34,805 nt of DNA from an uncultured Verrucomicrobiota bacterium. Lineage in GTDB: Bacteria > Verrucomicrobiota > Verrucomicrobiia > Limisphaerales > JADLHS01. The DNA lies in assembly GCA_937894935.1 (NCBI GenBank), contig CALAYC010000229.1:1-34805 (forward strand), read 5' to 3'. Of this stretch, positions 1 through 7,959 are shown piece after piece; position 1 is the first letter of the stretch, and each line of letters opens with the position of its first letter. Below the pieces are notes generated by a model. It searched no databases and had not been told where the DNA came from. It saw only the letters and a program-made list of their open reading frames with translations. The position numbers were made by a program, and so were the translations under genes.

Positions 1-23
1 GCAGCGTAGATGATGGCTTGCAT
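1..23 (-). CDS. Possible nucleotidyltransferase, first codons only
   Basis: An ATG at 23-21 opens a frame reading MQAIIYA before the window edge. This resembles the start of sugar-phosphate or CTP-dependent nucleotidyltransferases, which usually begin M-x-A-I-I-x-A-A-G-x-G. It begins 13 bases after the stop of the flippase-like gene on the same strand, so it is probably the next gene of that operon. A nucleotidyltransferase would fit beside a CDP-alcohol phosphatidyltransferase because it could supply the activated head group. Only seven full codons are visible, so this is a weak call. Confidence 0.35.
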
Positions 24-36
24 GTTGATTAATCAG

Positions 37-1095
37 TCACTCTGGACGCGCTTCTTGCGCGGCGTGTTCAAGCGTTCTTTTAAGCGACGCTTCTTCGGTG
101 TAGAGCAGGATGCCGCCCACGACCACGTAAAACAATTCGCGGCCGCGCCGCAGAATGGCGTAAGTCACCGCAATAGGCGCCGGCAACGCAAAAATTTTAA
201 ACAGCAACACTACGCCCGATTCCTGCACGCCCAAGGCCGCCGGTACGAAAATTCCCATCGCTTTCGCCACGCTGATGAAAGCTTCAATGGTAATCGCTTC
301 TGCAACGGACAACGGCAGTCCGAGTAAATAACAAACGACGTAGATTTCCAACGCGTCCGCGAGCCAGCCGAGGAAATAAACAAAAGTGGTCTGAAAAAAG
401 CGCCATCGGTCGCTGTGATAAAACTGATAAATCTGATCGTCGAGTTTGCGGAAATTCGCTTCGTGCTTTTTCAGACGTTTGAGGCGGATGGAAAATTTTT
501 TCAATACCGCCTGCACCGTGCTGAACATGCCGCGTCGTTGTAACAACAGTAGCAGAACCACTACGCCAAACGCCGCAACCGTGATAACCATCATCCCGCG
601 TCGCGCACCGGAATCTGCTGGCAGCATTATCATGCCCAACAACGCACCCAATCCGATGAATGCTACTTGCGCGATAACCTGACACGTTTTCGACGCGACC
701 ACGCTGGTGCCGCAGGTCAGACCCGCGACGCCGCGTTTGTGCAGCAGATACGCTTTCACGGCTTCGCCGCCGACGTAACCGGACGGGATGACATTGTTCA
801 CCGCTTCGCCGGCCCAACGCACGCGAAACAGGGTCCAGAACCGCGGTTTCACCGGCGCATACTTGCCAAACGCCAGATACCAGCCCCACGTGTCGAGCAG
901 GTAAACTACGAGGTACGGCAGCAGAATGACGGGCGCGAGCCAGCCGAGTTTTTGGACGTTCGCCCAGATTTCCGCCGGTCCGGCGCGATGAATGAACCAG
1001 CCGAACAGGCCCAGCCCGAGCAACAGCAGAATCAAACGCAGCGCAGTTTTCACGAAAGAGATTTGTCCGTTCTGACCGCCGGTGCGCTGCTCCAT
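37..1095 (-). CDS. Flippase-like (LPG synthase TM-type) integral membrane protein
   Basis: A 352-residue polytopic inner-membrane protein of the UPF0104 / lysylphosphatidylglycerol synthase transmembrane family, often annotated as flippase-like. Hydrophobic helices run through most of its length, starting with a helix rich in L and G about 15 residues in. The middle carries family-like stretches such as GEAVNNVIPSGYVGGEAVKAY, and near the C-terminus there is PAALGVQESG. It lacks the soluble aminoacyl-transferase half of MprF, so it probably moves or handles a lipid rather than aminoacylating one. I chose the ATG at 1095, which overlaps the end of the upstream CDP-alcohol gene by 46 bases and suggests translational coupling. 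A longer frame reaching 1158 lies wholly inside the upstream gene and adds a non-membrane tail. The substrate is unknown. Confidence 0.8.
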   Translation of the reverse strand: MEQRTGGQNGQISFVKTALRLILLLLGLGLFGWFIHRAGPAEIWANVQKLGWLAPVILLPYLVVYLLDTWGWYLAFGKYAPVKPRFWTLFRVRWAGEAVNNVIPSGYVGGEAVKAYLLHKRGVAGLTCGTSVVASKTCQVIAQVAFIGLGALLGMIMLPADSGARRGMMVITVAAFGVVVLLLLLQRRGMFSTVQAVLKKFSIRLKRLKKHEANFRKLDDQIYQFYHSDRWRFFQTTFVYFLGWLADALEIYVVCYLLGLPLSVAEAITIEAFISVAKAMGIFVPAALGVQESGVVLLFKIFALPAPIAVTYAILRRGRELFYVVVGGILLYTEEASLKRTLEHAAQEARPE

Positions 1096-2159
1096 TGCAA
1101 ACTCAGCGCCAGCACCCAGAATACATGTACGCCGATTGCCGTGAGCCACAGAAACCATTCCAGCTTACCGACGAAAGCGAGAATCAACAGCAGGACCGAG
1201 AAATCGCGATTCGTGGTGGCATCAATCAATTTTTGCAGGCGCGAATTACGCTGGGACTCAGGCCGTATCAGTCCCCGCATCACAATAATGAACGAAATCA
1301 CCACGCCAATGGCCGCACTTGCTGCCAGTGGTAACACCGGCGCTGCGCTGCCAGCGCGATACAACCCGACACCGATGCAAACGAATACGCCGATGTGCAC
1401 AACTTGATCGCCTGCGATGTCGAGCCATTTGCCGAGGGGCGATTCTTTGAACAGCACGCGAGCGAGATCGCCATCCACACAATCCACCATAGCCGAGAGC
1501 TGTAGTAATACTGCGCCCCAGATAGCGGCATTCGCGTCACCGATGGCGAAACACGCGGCTGAAAGCAATCCGATCAGTGTCGCTGCGACGGAAACCTGGT
1601 TAGGCGAAATTGGAGTATAAATCAGCCACTTCGAAAACAGGGCTCGCCCCAGCGGACGATTGAAATATTTATCCACCAATCCATCCGCTGCAGAAGTGAG
1701 CGAGGTCCAGAGTCGTCGCGTCGCATGCGCGGCCGATGTAGAATCGCTGATGAGTGCAGCAACGCCAGTGGCTGTGAGCGTCGGAAGTTTCGCGAGCTGC
1801 GCATCGAGCGGATCGGCAGAAATTGAATCCAACACCCCGACCGGCAACGGCGTTCCGTCGGATTGCACGAGGCGTCCGCGTTGTTCAATAACGCGCTTCA
1901 AATCGTTCGCTTGAACCAACGCGCCGGTAGAAAGCACAAGTGTTGATGCGTTGATTTGCGGTGGCTGAGCGGTGATTTGAAAAGTGATGCCGAGCGCTGG
2001 TGCGCGTTTCAGTTTCGGCAGCGGAGTGGTTGAAACCACCGTGATCTTTGATGCGTTTGCCCGATGCGCAGCGACCAGTAAACGATCCAAAACGCACAAA
2101 CCTGCCACGCGTTGAGTCGCGGATTCGGCCTCGCAGAAAATAATGGCAGGAAGGCTCAT
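1050..2159 (-). CDS. CDP-alcohol phosphatidyltransferase with N-terminal nucleotidyltransferase-like half
   Basis: A 369-residue membrane enzyme that should join a CDP-activated lipid or alcohol to an acceptor alcohol. The full signature D-x2-D-G-x2-A-R-x8-G-x3-D-x3-D is present at about residues 226-251 (D226, D229, G230, A233, R234, G243, D247, D251), followed by further membrane helices. The first 150 residues are soluble and look like a worn-down nucleotidyltransferase domain: a hydrophobic strand, then LxVLDRLLxAAxRA and VLSTGALV, with no glycine-rich GxGxR loop. Similar two-part architecture occurs in inositol-phosphate lipid enzymes, but the substrate cannot be read here. I preferred the ATG at 2159; an upstream GTG at 2186 sits in an intergenic repeat. 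The flippase-like gene overlaps its 3' end. Confidence 0.8.
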   Translation of the reverse strand: MSLPAIIFCEAESATQRVAGLCVLDRLLVAAHRANASKITVVSTTPLPKLKRAPALGITFQITAQPPQINASTLVLSTGALVQANDLKRVIEQRGRLVQSDGTPLPVGVLDSISADPLDAQLAKLPTLTATGVAALISDSTSAAHATRRLWTSLTSAADGLVDKYFNRPLGRALFSKWLIYTPISPNQVSVAATLIGLLSAACFAIGDANAAIWGAVLLQLSAMVDCVDGDLARVLFKESPLGKWLDIAGDQVVHIGVFVCIGVGLYRAGSAAPVLPLAASAAIGVVISFIIVMRGLIRPESQRNSRLQKLIDATTNRDFSVLLLILAFVGKLEWFLWLTAIGVHVFWVLALSLQWSSAPAVRTDKSLS

Positions 2160-2180
2160 GTTTGTTTTACCGAACACTCG

Positions 2181-2342
2181 CCTCACCCCAGCTTTCCCCG
2201 AGGAGAGGGGGAATTCTGCGCTGCCTCAATAAGAATCTAACGCTGGATTTGCGAAACCGGGTTTCAGGAGTTCGAGAGCCAAGCCACCAGGCGTCTCCAC
2301 AAGCTGTTCCCTCTCCCTGACGGAAAAGGCCAAGGTGAGGGC
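2181..2342. repeat. Intergenic inverted repeat, CCTCACC...GAGAGGG type
   Basis: Two related elements of about 35 bases face each other. One is at 2181-2215 on the plus strand and the other at 2342-2305 on the minus strand. Each starts CCTCACC and ends GAGAGGG, with a C/T-rich middle that can fold on itself. Between them lie about 90 bases with no convincing gene. The whole block separates the oxygenase gene from the CDP-alcohol gene. It resembles the short mobile-looking repeats scattered between genes of Pedosphaera-like genomes; that comparison is from memory. Confidence 0.55.
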
Positions 2343-2370
2343 GGGCAACATTCAAATCTCTCACCGTCTA

Positions 2371-3129
2371 TTACTTCTTTTTCCCACCGAAGAAAACCTG
2401 TTTCAGTCCGAAGTAGGCGATGGAGTCTTTCATGTTCGACACGAATCGCATGAAGGGATTCATGTCACCGGACGTGACGTATTGCATCGAAACCATGAAA
2501 CGCTCTTCGTTCGCTTTGGTCGGCGTGACGGCGTGATAAACCTTGTCGCCGTTGAACAGAACGAGCGTGCCGGGCGCGACTTTCAAACTGAGATCCACCT
2601 GCTCGTGTCCGGGATTCTTCGTGTGCAATTTGCAGACGAGTCGCGCGCTGGAGTTGTCCTGGAAGCCGACGAGCAACGTCCACCGGCGATCTTTGTAATA
2701 CGACGTGTCGTAATGCCAACCGATGTGATCGCCTTCTTCCGTGTAAGCATAGAGCGCGCAGCGATGCAGGTCCGAATCCGGACATTCCTTCATGTCGGCG
2801 TCCGTGATTTTTTTCAGCAGACCGAGCAGCGCCTTGCTTTGATAAACGGCGTTCATCGCTGGCGCCAGTTCGCAAAGCGTATCGTAGGCGACGCTGCCGC
2901 CTTTCTTGTGTTTCGGGATGAAGCTGCGATGCAAATGCGGTTTCAATGCTTCGAGTTGCACGTCCCACAGCGACATGATTTCGCGCGGCAGAAAATTCTC
3001 GAGAATGAGGAATTCATCCTGCGCGTAATACGTCTGGCGCAATTGATTGGCGTCCAACGCTGCGACCTGACGTGCGATGATGCTCTCGATGTCAGTGGCA
3101 GTTGGGGCGGAACTGGTGGCCGTTTGCAT
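2371..3129 (-). CDS. 2-oxoglutarate/Fe(II)-dependent oxygenase
   Basis: A 252-residue soluble enzyme of the 2OG-Fe(II) oxygenase (prolyl 4-hydroxylase-like) superfamily. The iron triad is visible: HYD at 139-141 supplies H139 and D141, and KVYHA supplies H199. R210 in NEERF is placed to bind the 2-oxoglutarate carboxylate. Between them is a double-stranded-helix core with RRWTLLVGF and APGTLVLFNGD. There is no signal peptide, so it acts in the cytoplasm. The substrate (protein residue, lipid or small molecule) is not evident. It lies upstream of the CDP-alcohol gene on the same strand but is separated by 211 bases of repeat, so shared transcription is uncertain. The ATG at 3129 is the natural start. 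Confidence 0.85.
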   Translation of the reverse strand: MQTATSSAPTATDIESIIARQVAALDANQLRQTYYAQDEFLILENFLPREIMSLWDVQLEALKPHLHRSFIPKHKKGGSVAYDTLCELAPAMNAVYQSKALLGLLKKITDADMKECPDSDLHRCALYAYTEEGDHIGWHYDTSYYKDRRWTLLVGFQDNSSARLVCKLHTKNPGHEQVDLSLKVAPGTLVLFNGDKVYHAVTPTKANEERFMVSMQYVTSGDMNPFMRFVSNMKDSIAYFGLKQVFFGGKKK

Positions 3130-3183
3130 GGCTAATGGCTAGACGAGGCGTCCGATGGGTTCAAGCGTAAAGGAGCGCGACGT

Positions 3184-3455
3184 TTGACTCGGCCTGTTCG
3201 TGGGAGTAAAGGCAAGCGTGACGCGGAACTGCCAGACCTGCCCGCCAACGAGCGATTGACGGCTGAGGAACTCCGGTTGGAACTGGCATGTGCACTTTAT
3301 GCTCGAGAACGCCTCGGCAAAGTGGCGGCTACGGAATTGGCTGGAGTGATTTTGTAACTTTCCAGCGCGCGCTCAGTGAACGCGGTGTGCCGCTTTATAC
3401 CCAGCAGATGTTTGCGTCGGACCTCCAGTCGCTCAACGAATCGTTTCCCAAGTGA
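3184..3455 (+). pseudogene. UPF0175-type antitoxin, frameshifted
   Basis: Read in one frame, 3184-3357 gives a UPF0175-like stretch with LTAEELRLELACALYARERL and GKVAATELAG, then stops at TAA 3355. Shifting frame near 3345 continues the same domain as DFVTFQRALSERGVPLY and on to the TGA at 3453. The two halves together match the usual antitoxin layout, so a one-base change seems to have split the gene. No ATG precedes the first half; only a TTG at 3184 is available and the N-terminus may also be lost. UPF0175 proteins are antitoxins of PIN-domain toxins, and the next gene is such a toxin, overlapping by GTGA. A sequencing error is the alternative explanation. Confidence 0.7.
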
Positions 3456-3938
3456 TCGTTGTCGCGGATACTTCGGTGTTGCTCAACCTGTGCTGCGTCA
3501 AGCAAGGCAGCTTGTTGGATCAGTTATTTCAAGAGGTGATCGTTCCTCCGGAAGTTGCTGCAGAGTTTTTGCGATTGGTAACGCCCACGACACGTTTTGC
3601 CAATCTCACGCTGCCGGCTGGAATTAAACAACAATTGCCGGGCGCTCTTCCGCCCCCCATACGTTCGGCGATCGGTTTGGATCCTGGCGACCCCGCGGCG
3701 TTGGCACTGCCGGTAGAAATTTGTGCCGACTGGATGCTTATTGACGAACGGCGCGGCTACGAAGCGCCGTCAGCTTGGGCTTCGAACCATGGGGATTCTC
3801 GGGATCTTGCTGCGCGCAAAAGCGACCGGTCTGATTCCGGCCGTAAAGCCGGCGTTGGAAGCGCTGCAACGCGATGCCGGGTTCTGGCTTTCGGAAGCAT
3901 TGCGCCAGCAAGTTCTTCAAGCAGCTAACGAAAGCTGA
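3452..3938 (+). pseudogene. DUF3368/VapC-like PIN-domain toxin, frameshifted
   Basis: The GTG at 3452 overlaps the antitoxin stop by four bases (GTGA). The frame begins IVVADTSVLLNL, giving the first PIN aspartate at residue 6. It continues through PPEVAAEF, GLDPGDPAALAL and LLIDERRG-type sequence (here MLIDERRG). At about 3763-3771 the sense changes frame: the second frame, ending TGA at 3938, carries QLGLRTMGILGILLRAK, GLIPAVKPALEAL and GFWLSEALRQQVL, the expected C-terminal half of a DUF3368 protein. The unshifted frame runs into unrelated sequence to 3928. Intact relatives are ribonucleases acting on RNA, often tRNA. Here the toxin is presumably inactive unless the shift is a sequencing artefact. 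Confidence 0.75.
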
Positions 3939-3950
3939 TCTGCCACTCAT

Positions 3951-3999
3951 TTGACATTCCCATATTCCCGCTCTCTGTTGGCTTCGCTGGTTGAACCAG
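3951..3999 (+). promoter_or_regulatory. Possible sigma-70 promoter and dyad before the protease gene
   Basis: TTGACA at 3951-3956 is followed after 17 bases by TCTGTT, a poor -10. Just downstream, CTGGTT G AACCAG at 3987-3999 is a perfect 13-base dyad ending ten bases before the protease ATG. The same sequence also makes a direct repeat of GTTGAAC. The dyad could be an operator, but nothing else supports it. Confidence 0.3.
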
Positions 4000-4009
4000 T
4001 TGAACTGTT

Positions 4010-5086
4010 ATGAAAACAACCGAAAGAGAGCTGACGGCGTTGCCGGTGTTGAATGAAGTGAATGCTTCTGGTGGCTTTTCGCAAGGAGCGCGCGAGGACG
4101 GTCACTTGAGCGAGCCGATCAATGACGCACCATTGCTGGATGCGTATTCCAATTCGGTTGTTACGGCGGCGGATGAGGTCAGTCCATCGGTGGTGAAGAT
4201 TGATCGGCTGATCCGGGTGACGCGGGGACCGAATCGTGGCAGCTATGTGAACTCCGGTTCTGGCTCCGGCTTCATCATTACGCCGGATGGATTCATTCTG
4301 ACGAACAGTCACGTCGTCCACGGAGCGGAGCGAATTGAAGTCACGCTGGCGGACGGCCGTCGCCCGGATGCGCATCTGGTCGGCACGGATTCAGACACGG
4401 ACCTCGCGGTGATTCGCATTTACGCGCCGAACCTGAAACCGGTGCGGCTCGGGGATTCCAATCAATTGCGCGTCGGCCAGGTCGCCATCGCCATCGGCAA
4501 TCCGTATGGCTTTCAATACACCGTGACGGCGGGCGTGGTGAGCGCGCTGGGACGATCGTTTCGTGCGGAGTCTGGCCGGTTGATGGACAACATCATTCAG
4601 ACGGACGCGGCGTTGAATCCGGGTAATTCCGGCGGGCCGCTGGTTAATTCGCACGGCGAAGTCATCGGCGTGAATACGGCGGTGATTCTGCCGGCACAAG
4701 GTTTGTGTTTTGCCATCGCGATCAACACGGCGAAAACTATTGCGGGCTGGTTGATTAAAGACGGCGTGGTACGTCGCAGCTATATCGGTGTGGGCGGACA
4801 AACCACGAAGATTCATCGGCGCGTCGTGCGCTTTTTCAATCTGTCGCATGACACCGGTTTGCTTGTGTTAGGTGTTGAACCCGGCAGTCCAGCGAGTCGT
4901 GCGGGATTGCGCGAGGGCGACATCGTGGTGGCGTTCAATGGTAGCGCGATCGCAGGCATTGATGATCTCCACAAGCAACTCACCGGCGCGCAAGTCGGCG
5001 TGCGTTCTCCGCTGACGGTAATTCGACACAACGAGAAGTTGTCGCTGGAGATTACGCCGGAAGAATCGCGAGCGAAGAATAATTGA
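4010..5086 (+). CDS. HtrA/DegP-like S1C serine protease with one PDZ domain
   Basis: A 358-residue trypsin-like protease with a C-terminal PDZ domain. The catalytic triad is complete: H101 in TNSHVVHG, D131 in TDLAVIRI and S207 in NPGNSGGPL. The PDZ domain spans about residues 265-350 with GVEPGSPASRAGLREGDIV. HtrA-family enzymes degrade or refold damaged proteins, usually in the periplasm. Unusually, the N-terminus has no signal peptide or membrane anchor; it is polar for 60 residues. An in-frame TGA at 4001 rules out a longer start. The protein may therefore be cytoplasmic or use another export route. Only one PDZ domain is present, as in DegS-like members. The MFS gene follows 64 bases later on the same strand. 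Confidence 0.88.
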   Translation: MKTTERELTALPVLNEVNASGGFSQGAREDGHLSEPINDAPLLDAYSNSVVTAADEVSPSVVKIDRLIRVTRGPNRGSYVNSGSGSGFIITPDGFILTNSHVVHGAERIEVTLADGRRPDAHLVGTDSDTDLAVIRIYAPNLKPVRLGDSNQLRVGQVAIAIGNPYGFQYTVTAGVVSALGRSFRAESGRLMDNIIQTDAALNPGNSGGPLVNSHGEVIGVNTAVILPAQGLCFAIAINTAKTIAGWLIKDGVVRRSYIGVGGQTTKIHRRVVRFFNLSHDTGLLVLGVEPGSPASRAGLREGDIVVAFNGSAIAGIDDLHKQLTGAQVGVRSPLTVIRHNEKLSLEITPEESRAKNN

Positions 5087-5150
5087 GCGCGACAGCGACC
5101 GAGCGGAAAGAATTCCTGACAGTTGCGGGCGCGCCGTTTTAGTCTCCGGC

Positions 5151-6419
5151 ATGGAAGGAACAACGGACTCGACTGCGCCGAGAAGCGCATTGACCCGCCT
5201 GCCGTTTTATTATGGCTGGATAATTCTGGTCATCGCGGCTTTCGCGATGGTGGGAACGCTGCCGGGACGCACGCATGGGCTGGGGTTGATCACCGAATCG
5301 CTGCTCGAAGATTTAGACATCGGGCGCGTTGCTTTCGCGAATCTGAATCTTTGGGCGACGCTGATTGGGGCGGCATTCTGTCTGGGCTTCGGACAATTAC
5401 AGGATTCACTCGGCAGTCGCGCCATGCTGACGGGAATTGCGCTGGCGTTGGGTGGCGTGGTGTTGGCGATGAGCCGGACGCACAGCGTCGCGACGTTGTT
5501 CCTCCTGCTCATTCTCACGCGCGGTTTGGGGCAAAGCGCTTTGTCCATCGTCAGCCTCACGATGATGGGCCAATGGTTCAAACGCCGGTTGAATCTGGCG
5601 ATGGCGCTTTACTCGGTGCTGTTGAGCATCGGTTTCATGGCGGCGTTTCCCATCATCGGTTACGCGGTGGAAAAGTTTGGGTGGCGACCTTCCTGGGCGG
5701 CGATTGGCTGGGTGTTAATTTTCGGGCTGGCGCCGGTGGCGTTGCTGCTAGTGCGACGCGGCCCGGCGTCGTTAGGATTGAAATTGGAAGACGCGCCGGA
5801 TGCGCCACGTGAGACGGCGACTGATTTTTCGTGGTTGGCTGCGTTAGGTACGCCGGCGTTCTGGGTGTTTGCGTTGGCGAGCGCGATTTACAATCTCGTC
5901 GCTTCCGGCATCGGTCTGTTTAACGAATCGATTCTGGTGGAACGCGGTTTCGCGGCGAAAATTTATTATAACAGTCTCGCGGTAACTGCCATCACTTCGT
6001 TGTTGGGCAATCTGCTTGGTGGTTGGCTGGCGGAGAAATGGTCCATTAAAAAATTGCTCGCGATTGCGATGACCCTCCTGGCGGCGGCGCTGCTGAGTTT
6101 GCCGTGGTTGAAAATTGTAACGCACGTGTATCTCTTTGCCGTGGTGATGGGCGTCGCGGGCGGGTTTGTGATTGTGATCTTCTTCAGCTTCTGGGCGAAG
6201 ATTTATGGACGCGCGCAATTGGGTCGCATTCAAGGAACGGCGCAAATGATAACGGTGCTCGCATCGGCGCTCGGGCCGCTGGTGCTCGCGCTGTGTCACG
6301 CATGGACGGGTTCGTACGCCGCAGTGTTTTATCTGCTGGCGCTCGTGGTGTTCGGACTTGCGCTGGCGGCGTGGTTCGTGCCGTTGCCGCAAAAGCCTAA
6401 GCCGATCGCAACGCCTTGA
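5151..6419 (+). CDS. Major facilitator superfamily transporter
   Basis: A 422-residue inner-membrane carrier with about twelve hydrophobic helices in two halves. It begins with FYYGWIILVIAAFAM, common in monocarboxylate/oxalate-formate-type MFS proteins. The loop between helices 2 and 3 reads GQLQDSLGSRAML, a variant of the MFS G-x3-D-x2-G-R motif. A charged central loop (about residues 205-225) separates the halves. The substrate cannot be told from sequence. Its 3' end overlaps the convergent BtpA-family gene by 23 bases, with no terminator between them. The ATG at 5151 has no strong Shine-Dalgarno sequence. Confidence 0.85.
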   Translation: MEGTTDSTAPRSALTRLPFYYGWIILVIAAFAMVGTLPGRTHGLGLITESLLEDLDIGRVAFANLNLWATLIGAAFCLGFGQLQDSLGSRAMLTGIALALGGVVLAMSRTHSVATLFLLLILTRGLGQSALSIVSLTMMGQWFKRRLNLAMALYSVLLSIGFMAAFPIIGYAVEKFGWRPSWAAIGWVLIFGLAPVALLLVRRGPASLGLKLEDAPDAPRETATDFSWLAALGTPAFWVFALASAIYNLVASGIGLFNESILVERGFAAKIYYNSLAVTAITSLLGNLLGGWLAEKWSIKKLLAIAMTLLAAALLSLPWLKIVTHVYLFAVVMGVAGGFVIVIFFSFWAKIYGRAQLGRIQGTAQMITVLASALGPLVLALCHAWTGSYAAVFYLLALVVFGLALAAWFVPLPQKPKPIATP

Positions 6420-7191
6420 GCAACGCGGCGACGCGTTTTGCATCCACGGGATTGGCCAATTTGCCGTCGCGTTTCAGCGATGAACCGACAATGACGCCGT
6501 CCGCGAAACGAAGATAATCTTTGGCGTTGGCAGCGTTCACGCCGCTGCCGAGCAGAAGCTTGGTTTGCGGACAAGCGCAACGCACACGTTCGACATCTTG
6601 CAGATCGGCCGCCTGTCCAGTGCCGACGCCGGAAACAATCAGCGCATCCGCGAGACCCCGTTCTACCGTGTCGTGGGCGCTGTCTTCAATGCTCCAGTTA
6701 CCGAGCGGGACGGCGTGTTTCACATGAACATCTGCAAAAATCTGTGCCTTGGGCCGGATGCGATCGCGATAACGAATGGTGTTAAACGCATCGCCTTCGA
6801 TCAGTCCTTGATCCGTGAGCATCGCGCCGGTGTGAACATTGATGCGGACAAAATCGCCATCGCACGCAGCGCAGAGAGCGAGCGCGGCGCGAGCGTCGTT
6901 GCGCAGCACGTTGAAACCGATAGGCAGTTTAACCGCCGCACGAATCGCGCAACCCGCGGCGGTCATCGCGGCAATTGTTTCCGGGCCGACCTGCGTTTTT
7001 GTAAATGGCACATCGCCGAAGTTCTCGACGAAAATCGCGTGAGCGCCGCCGCGTTCGTAAGCACGCGCGTCGGCGACCGCGAAATCAATAACCTCTTTGA
7101 GGCTGCCTTTCCATCGCGGCGCGCCGGGCAGAGGTTTGAGATGAACAACGCCGATGAGAATTTTTCGCGCCGCAGAAAATAATGAAGACAT
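6397..7191 (-). CDS. BtpA/SgcQ family protein (TIM-barrel)
   Basis: A 264-residue protein of the BtpA family. The opening GVVHLKPLPGAPRW is the family hallmark, followed by GGAHAIFVENFGDVPF, VLRNDARAALALC, FVRINVHTGAML, IFADVHVKHA and, near the end, LLGSGVNAANAKDYL and DGVIVGSSLKRDG. The fold is expected to be a TIM barrel. BtpA was named for a role in photosystem I stability in cyanobacteria, but non-photosynthetic bacteria carry it too and its biochemical job there is unsettled. I chose the ATG at 7191 because GGAG lies nine bases upstream (7204-7201); an earlier in-frame start at 7227 has no such site. It follows rnc by 57 bases containing a hairpin. Confidence 0.82.
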   Translation of the reverse strand: MSSLFSAARKILIGVVHLKPLPGAPRWKGSLKEVIDFAVADARAYERGGAHAIFVENFGDVPFTKTQVGPETIAAMTAAGCAIRAAVKLPIGFNVLRNDARAALALCAACDGDFVRINVHTGAMLTDQGLIEGDAFNTIRYRDRIRPKAQIFADVHVKHAVPLGNWSIEDSAHDTVERGLADALIVSGVGTGQAADLQDVERVRCACPQTKLLLGSGVNAANAKDYLRFADGVIVGSSLKRDGKLANPVDAKRVAALLKALRSA

Positions 7192-7212
7192 GCTATAAAA
7201 CTCCAAATTCAA

Positions 7213-7240
7213 GCCGGGTATTCGCAACTGGAAACCCGGC
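7213..7240. other. Hairpin between rnc and the BtpA-family gene
   Basis: GCCGGGT at 7213-7219 pairs perfectly with ACCCGGC at 7234-7240 around a 14-base loop. It lies just after the rnc stop. On the minus strand it is not followed by a T run, so it may be an mRNA stabiliser or processing site rather than a terminator. Confidence 0.35.
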
Positions 7241-7248
7241 GTTTTCGG

Positions 7249-7950
7249 TCACGACAGTAATTTATCTTCCCGCAGTTTTTTCAACGCGTTCAGCGCGGCT
7301 TCACTTTCAGCGGCTTTTTTACTTTTGCCGGAACCGCGCGCGAGTTCGACGCCGCCATGATGCACTGTGCATTCGAACACGCGATCGTGATCCGGCCCGG
7401 ATGCGGACACCACGTGATAACGCGGCGCTTCGGGCGAGGTCGCTTGCAGAAATTCCTGCAATTCGCCTTTGGGATTCTCCAATGATGGAATCGGCCCTGG
7501 CTCAGTAGCGTGCGTGCTGAATTCGCGCAGAATAAAATCCCGTGCTGCTTCATAACCGCCATCGAGAAAAATCGCGCCGATAACGGCTTCAAACGCATCG
7601 GCCAAAGTGGACAATCGTTCCCGACCGCCGTTCGCTTCTTCGCCGCGACTGAGGATGAGGTGTTCGCCCAGCATCACGGCGCGACCATGTACGGCGAGTG
7701 TGCGACGATTGACGAGTTTCGCGCGGGCTTTGGTGAGCGGGCCCTCGTCGAACGCGGGATATTTTTCAAACAACTCGCGCGTCAATGCGAGTTGCAACAC
7801 TGCGTCGCCGAGAAATTCCAGCCGTTGGTTGTGTTGAACCGCAGTCCCTTTTTCATGCGCGACGGATGGATGCGTCAACGCGAGCCGCAAAAGCCCGTCA
7901 TCGCGAAACACGTATCCAAGGCGAGCCTGGAGAGCAGCGAGATCGGACAC
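7249..7950 (-). CDS. rnc: Ribonuclease III
   Basis: A 233-residue double-strand-specific endoribonuclease that processes rRNA precursors and structured mRNAs. The RNase III domain (about 1-150) shows the signature NQRLEFLGDAVL with E45 and D49, and LADAFEAVIGAIFLDGGY with D118 and E121. These match the metal-binding E41, D45, D114 and E117 of E. coli; the E38 position is Q here. A double-stranded RNA-binding domain follows (about 158-228): NPKGELQEFLQ, then GSGKSKKAAESEAALNAL. Length is typical. It starts nine bases after the stop of the upstream four-cysteine protein, so the two are probably one transcript. Confidence 0.95.
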   Translation of the reverse strand: MSDLAALQARLGYVFRDDGLLRLALTHPSVAHEKGTAVQHNQRLEFLGDAVLQLALTRELFEKYPAFDEGPLTKARAKLVNRRTLAVHGRAVMLGEHLILSRGEEANGGRERLSTLADAFEAVIGAIFLDGGYEAARDFILREFSTHATEPGPIPSLENPKGELQEFLQATSPEAPRYHVVSASGPDHDRVFECTVHHGGVELARGSGKSKKAAESEAALNALKKLREDKLLS

Positions 7951-7959
7951 GGCGATGCG

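Noticed and set aside
10..327. 105-codon plus-strand frame at the window start
   Set aside because: It is the antisense of the flippase-like gene and has no domain.
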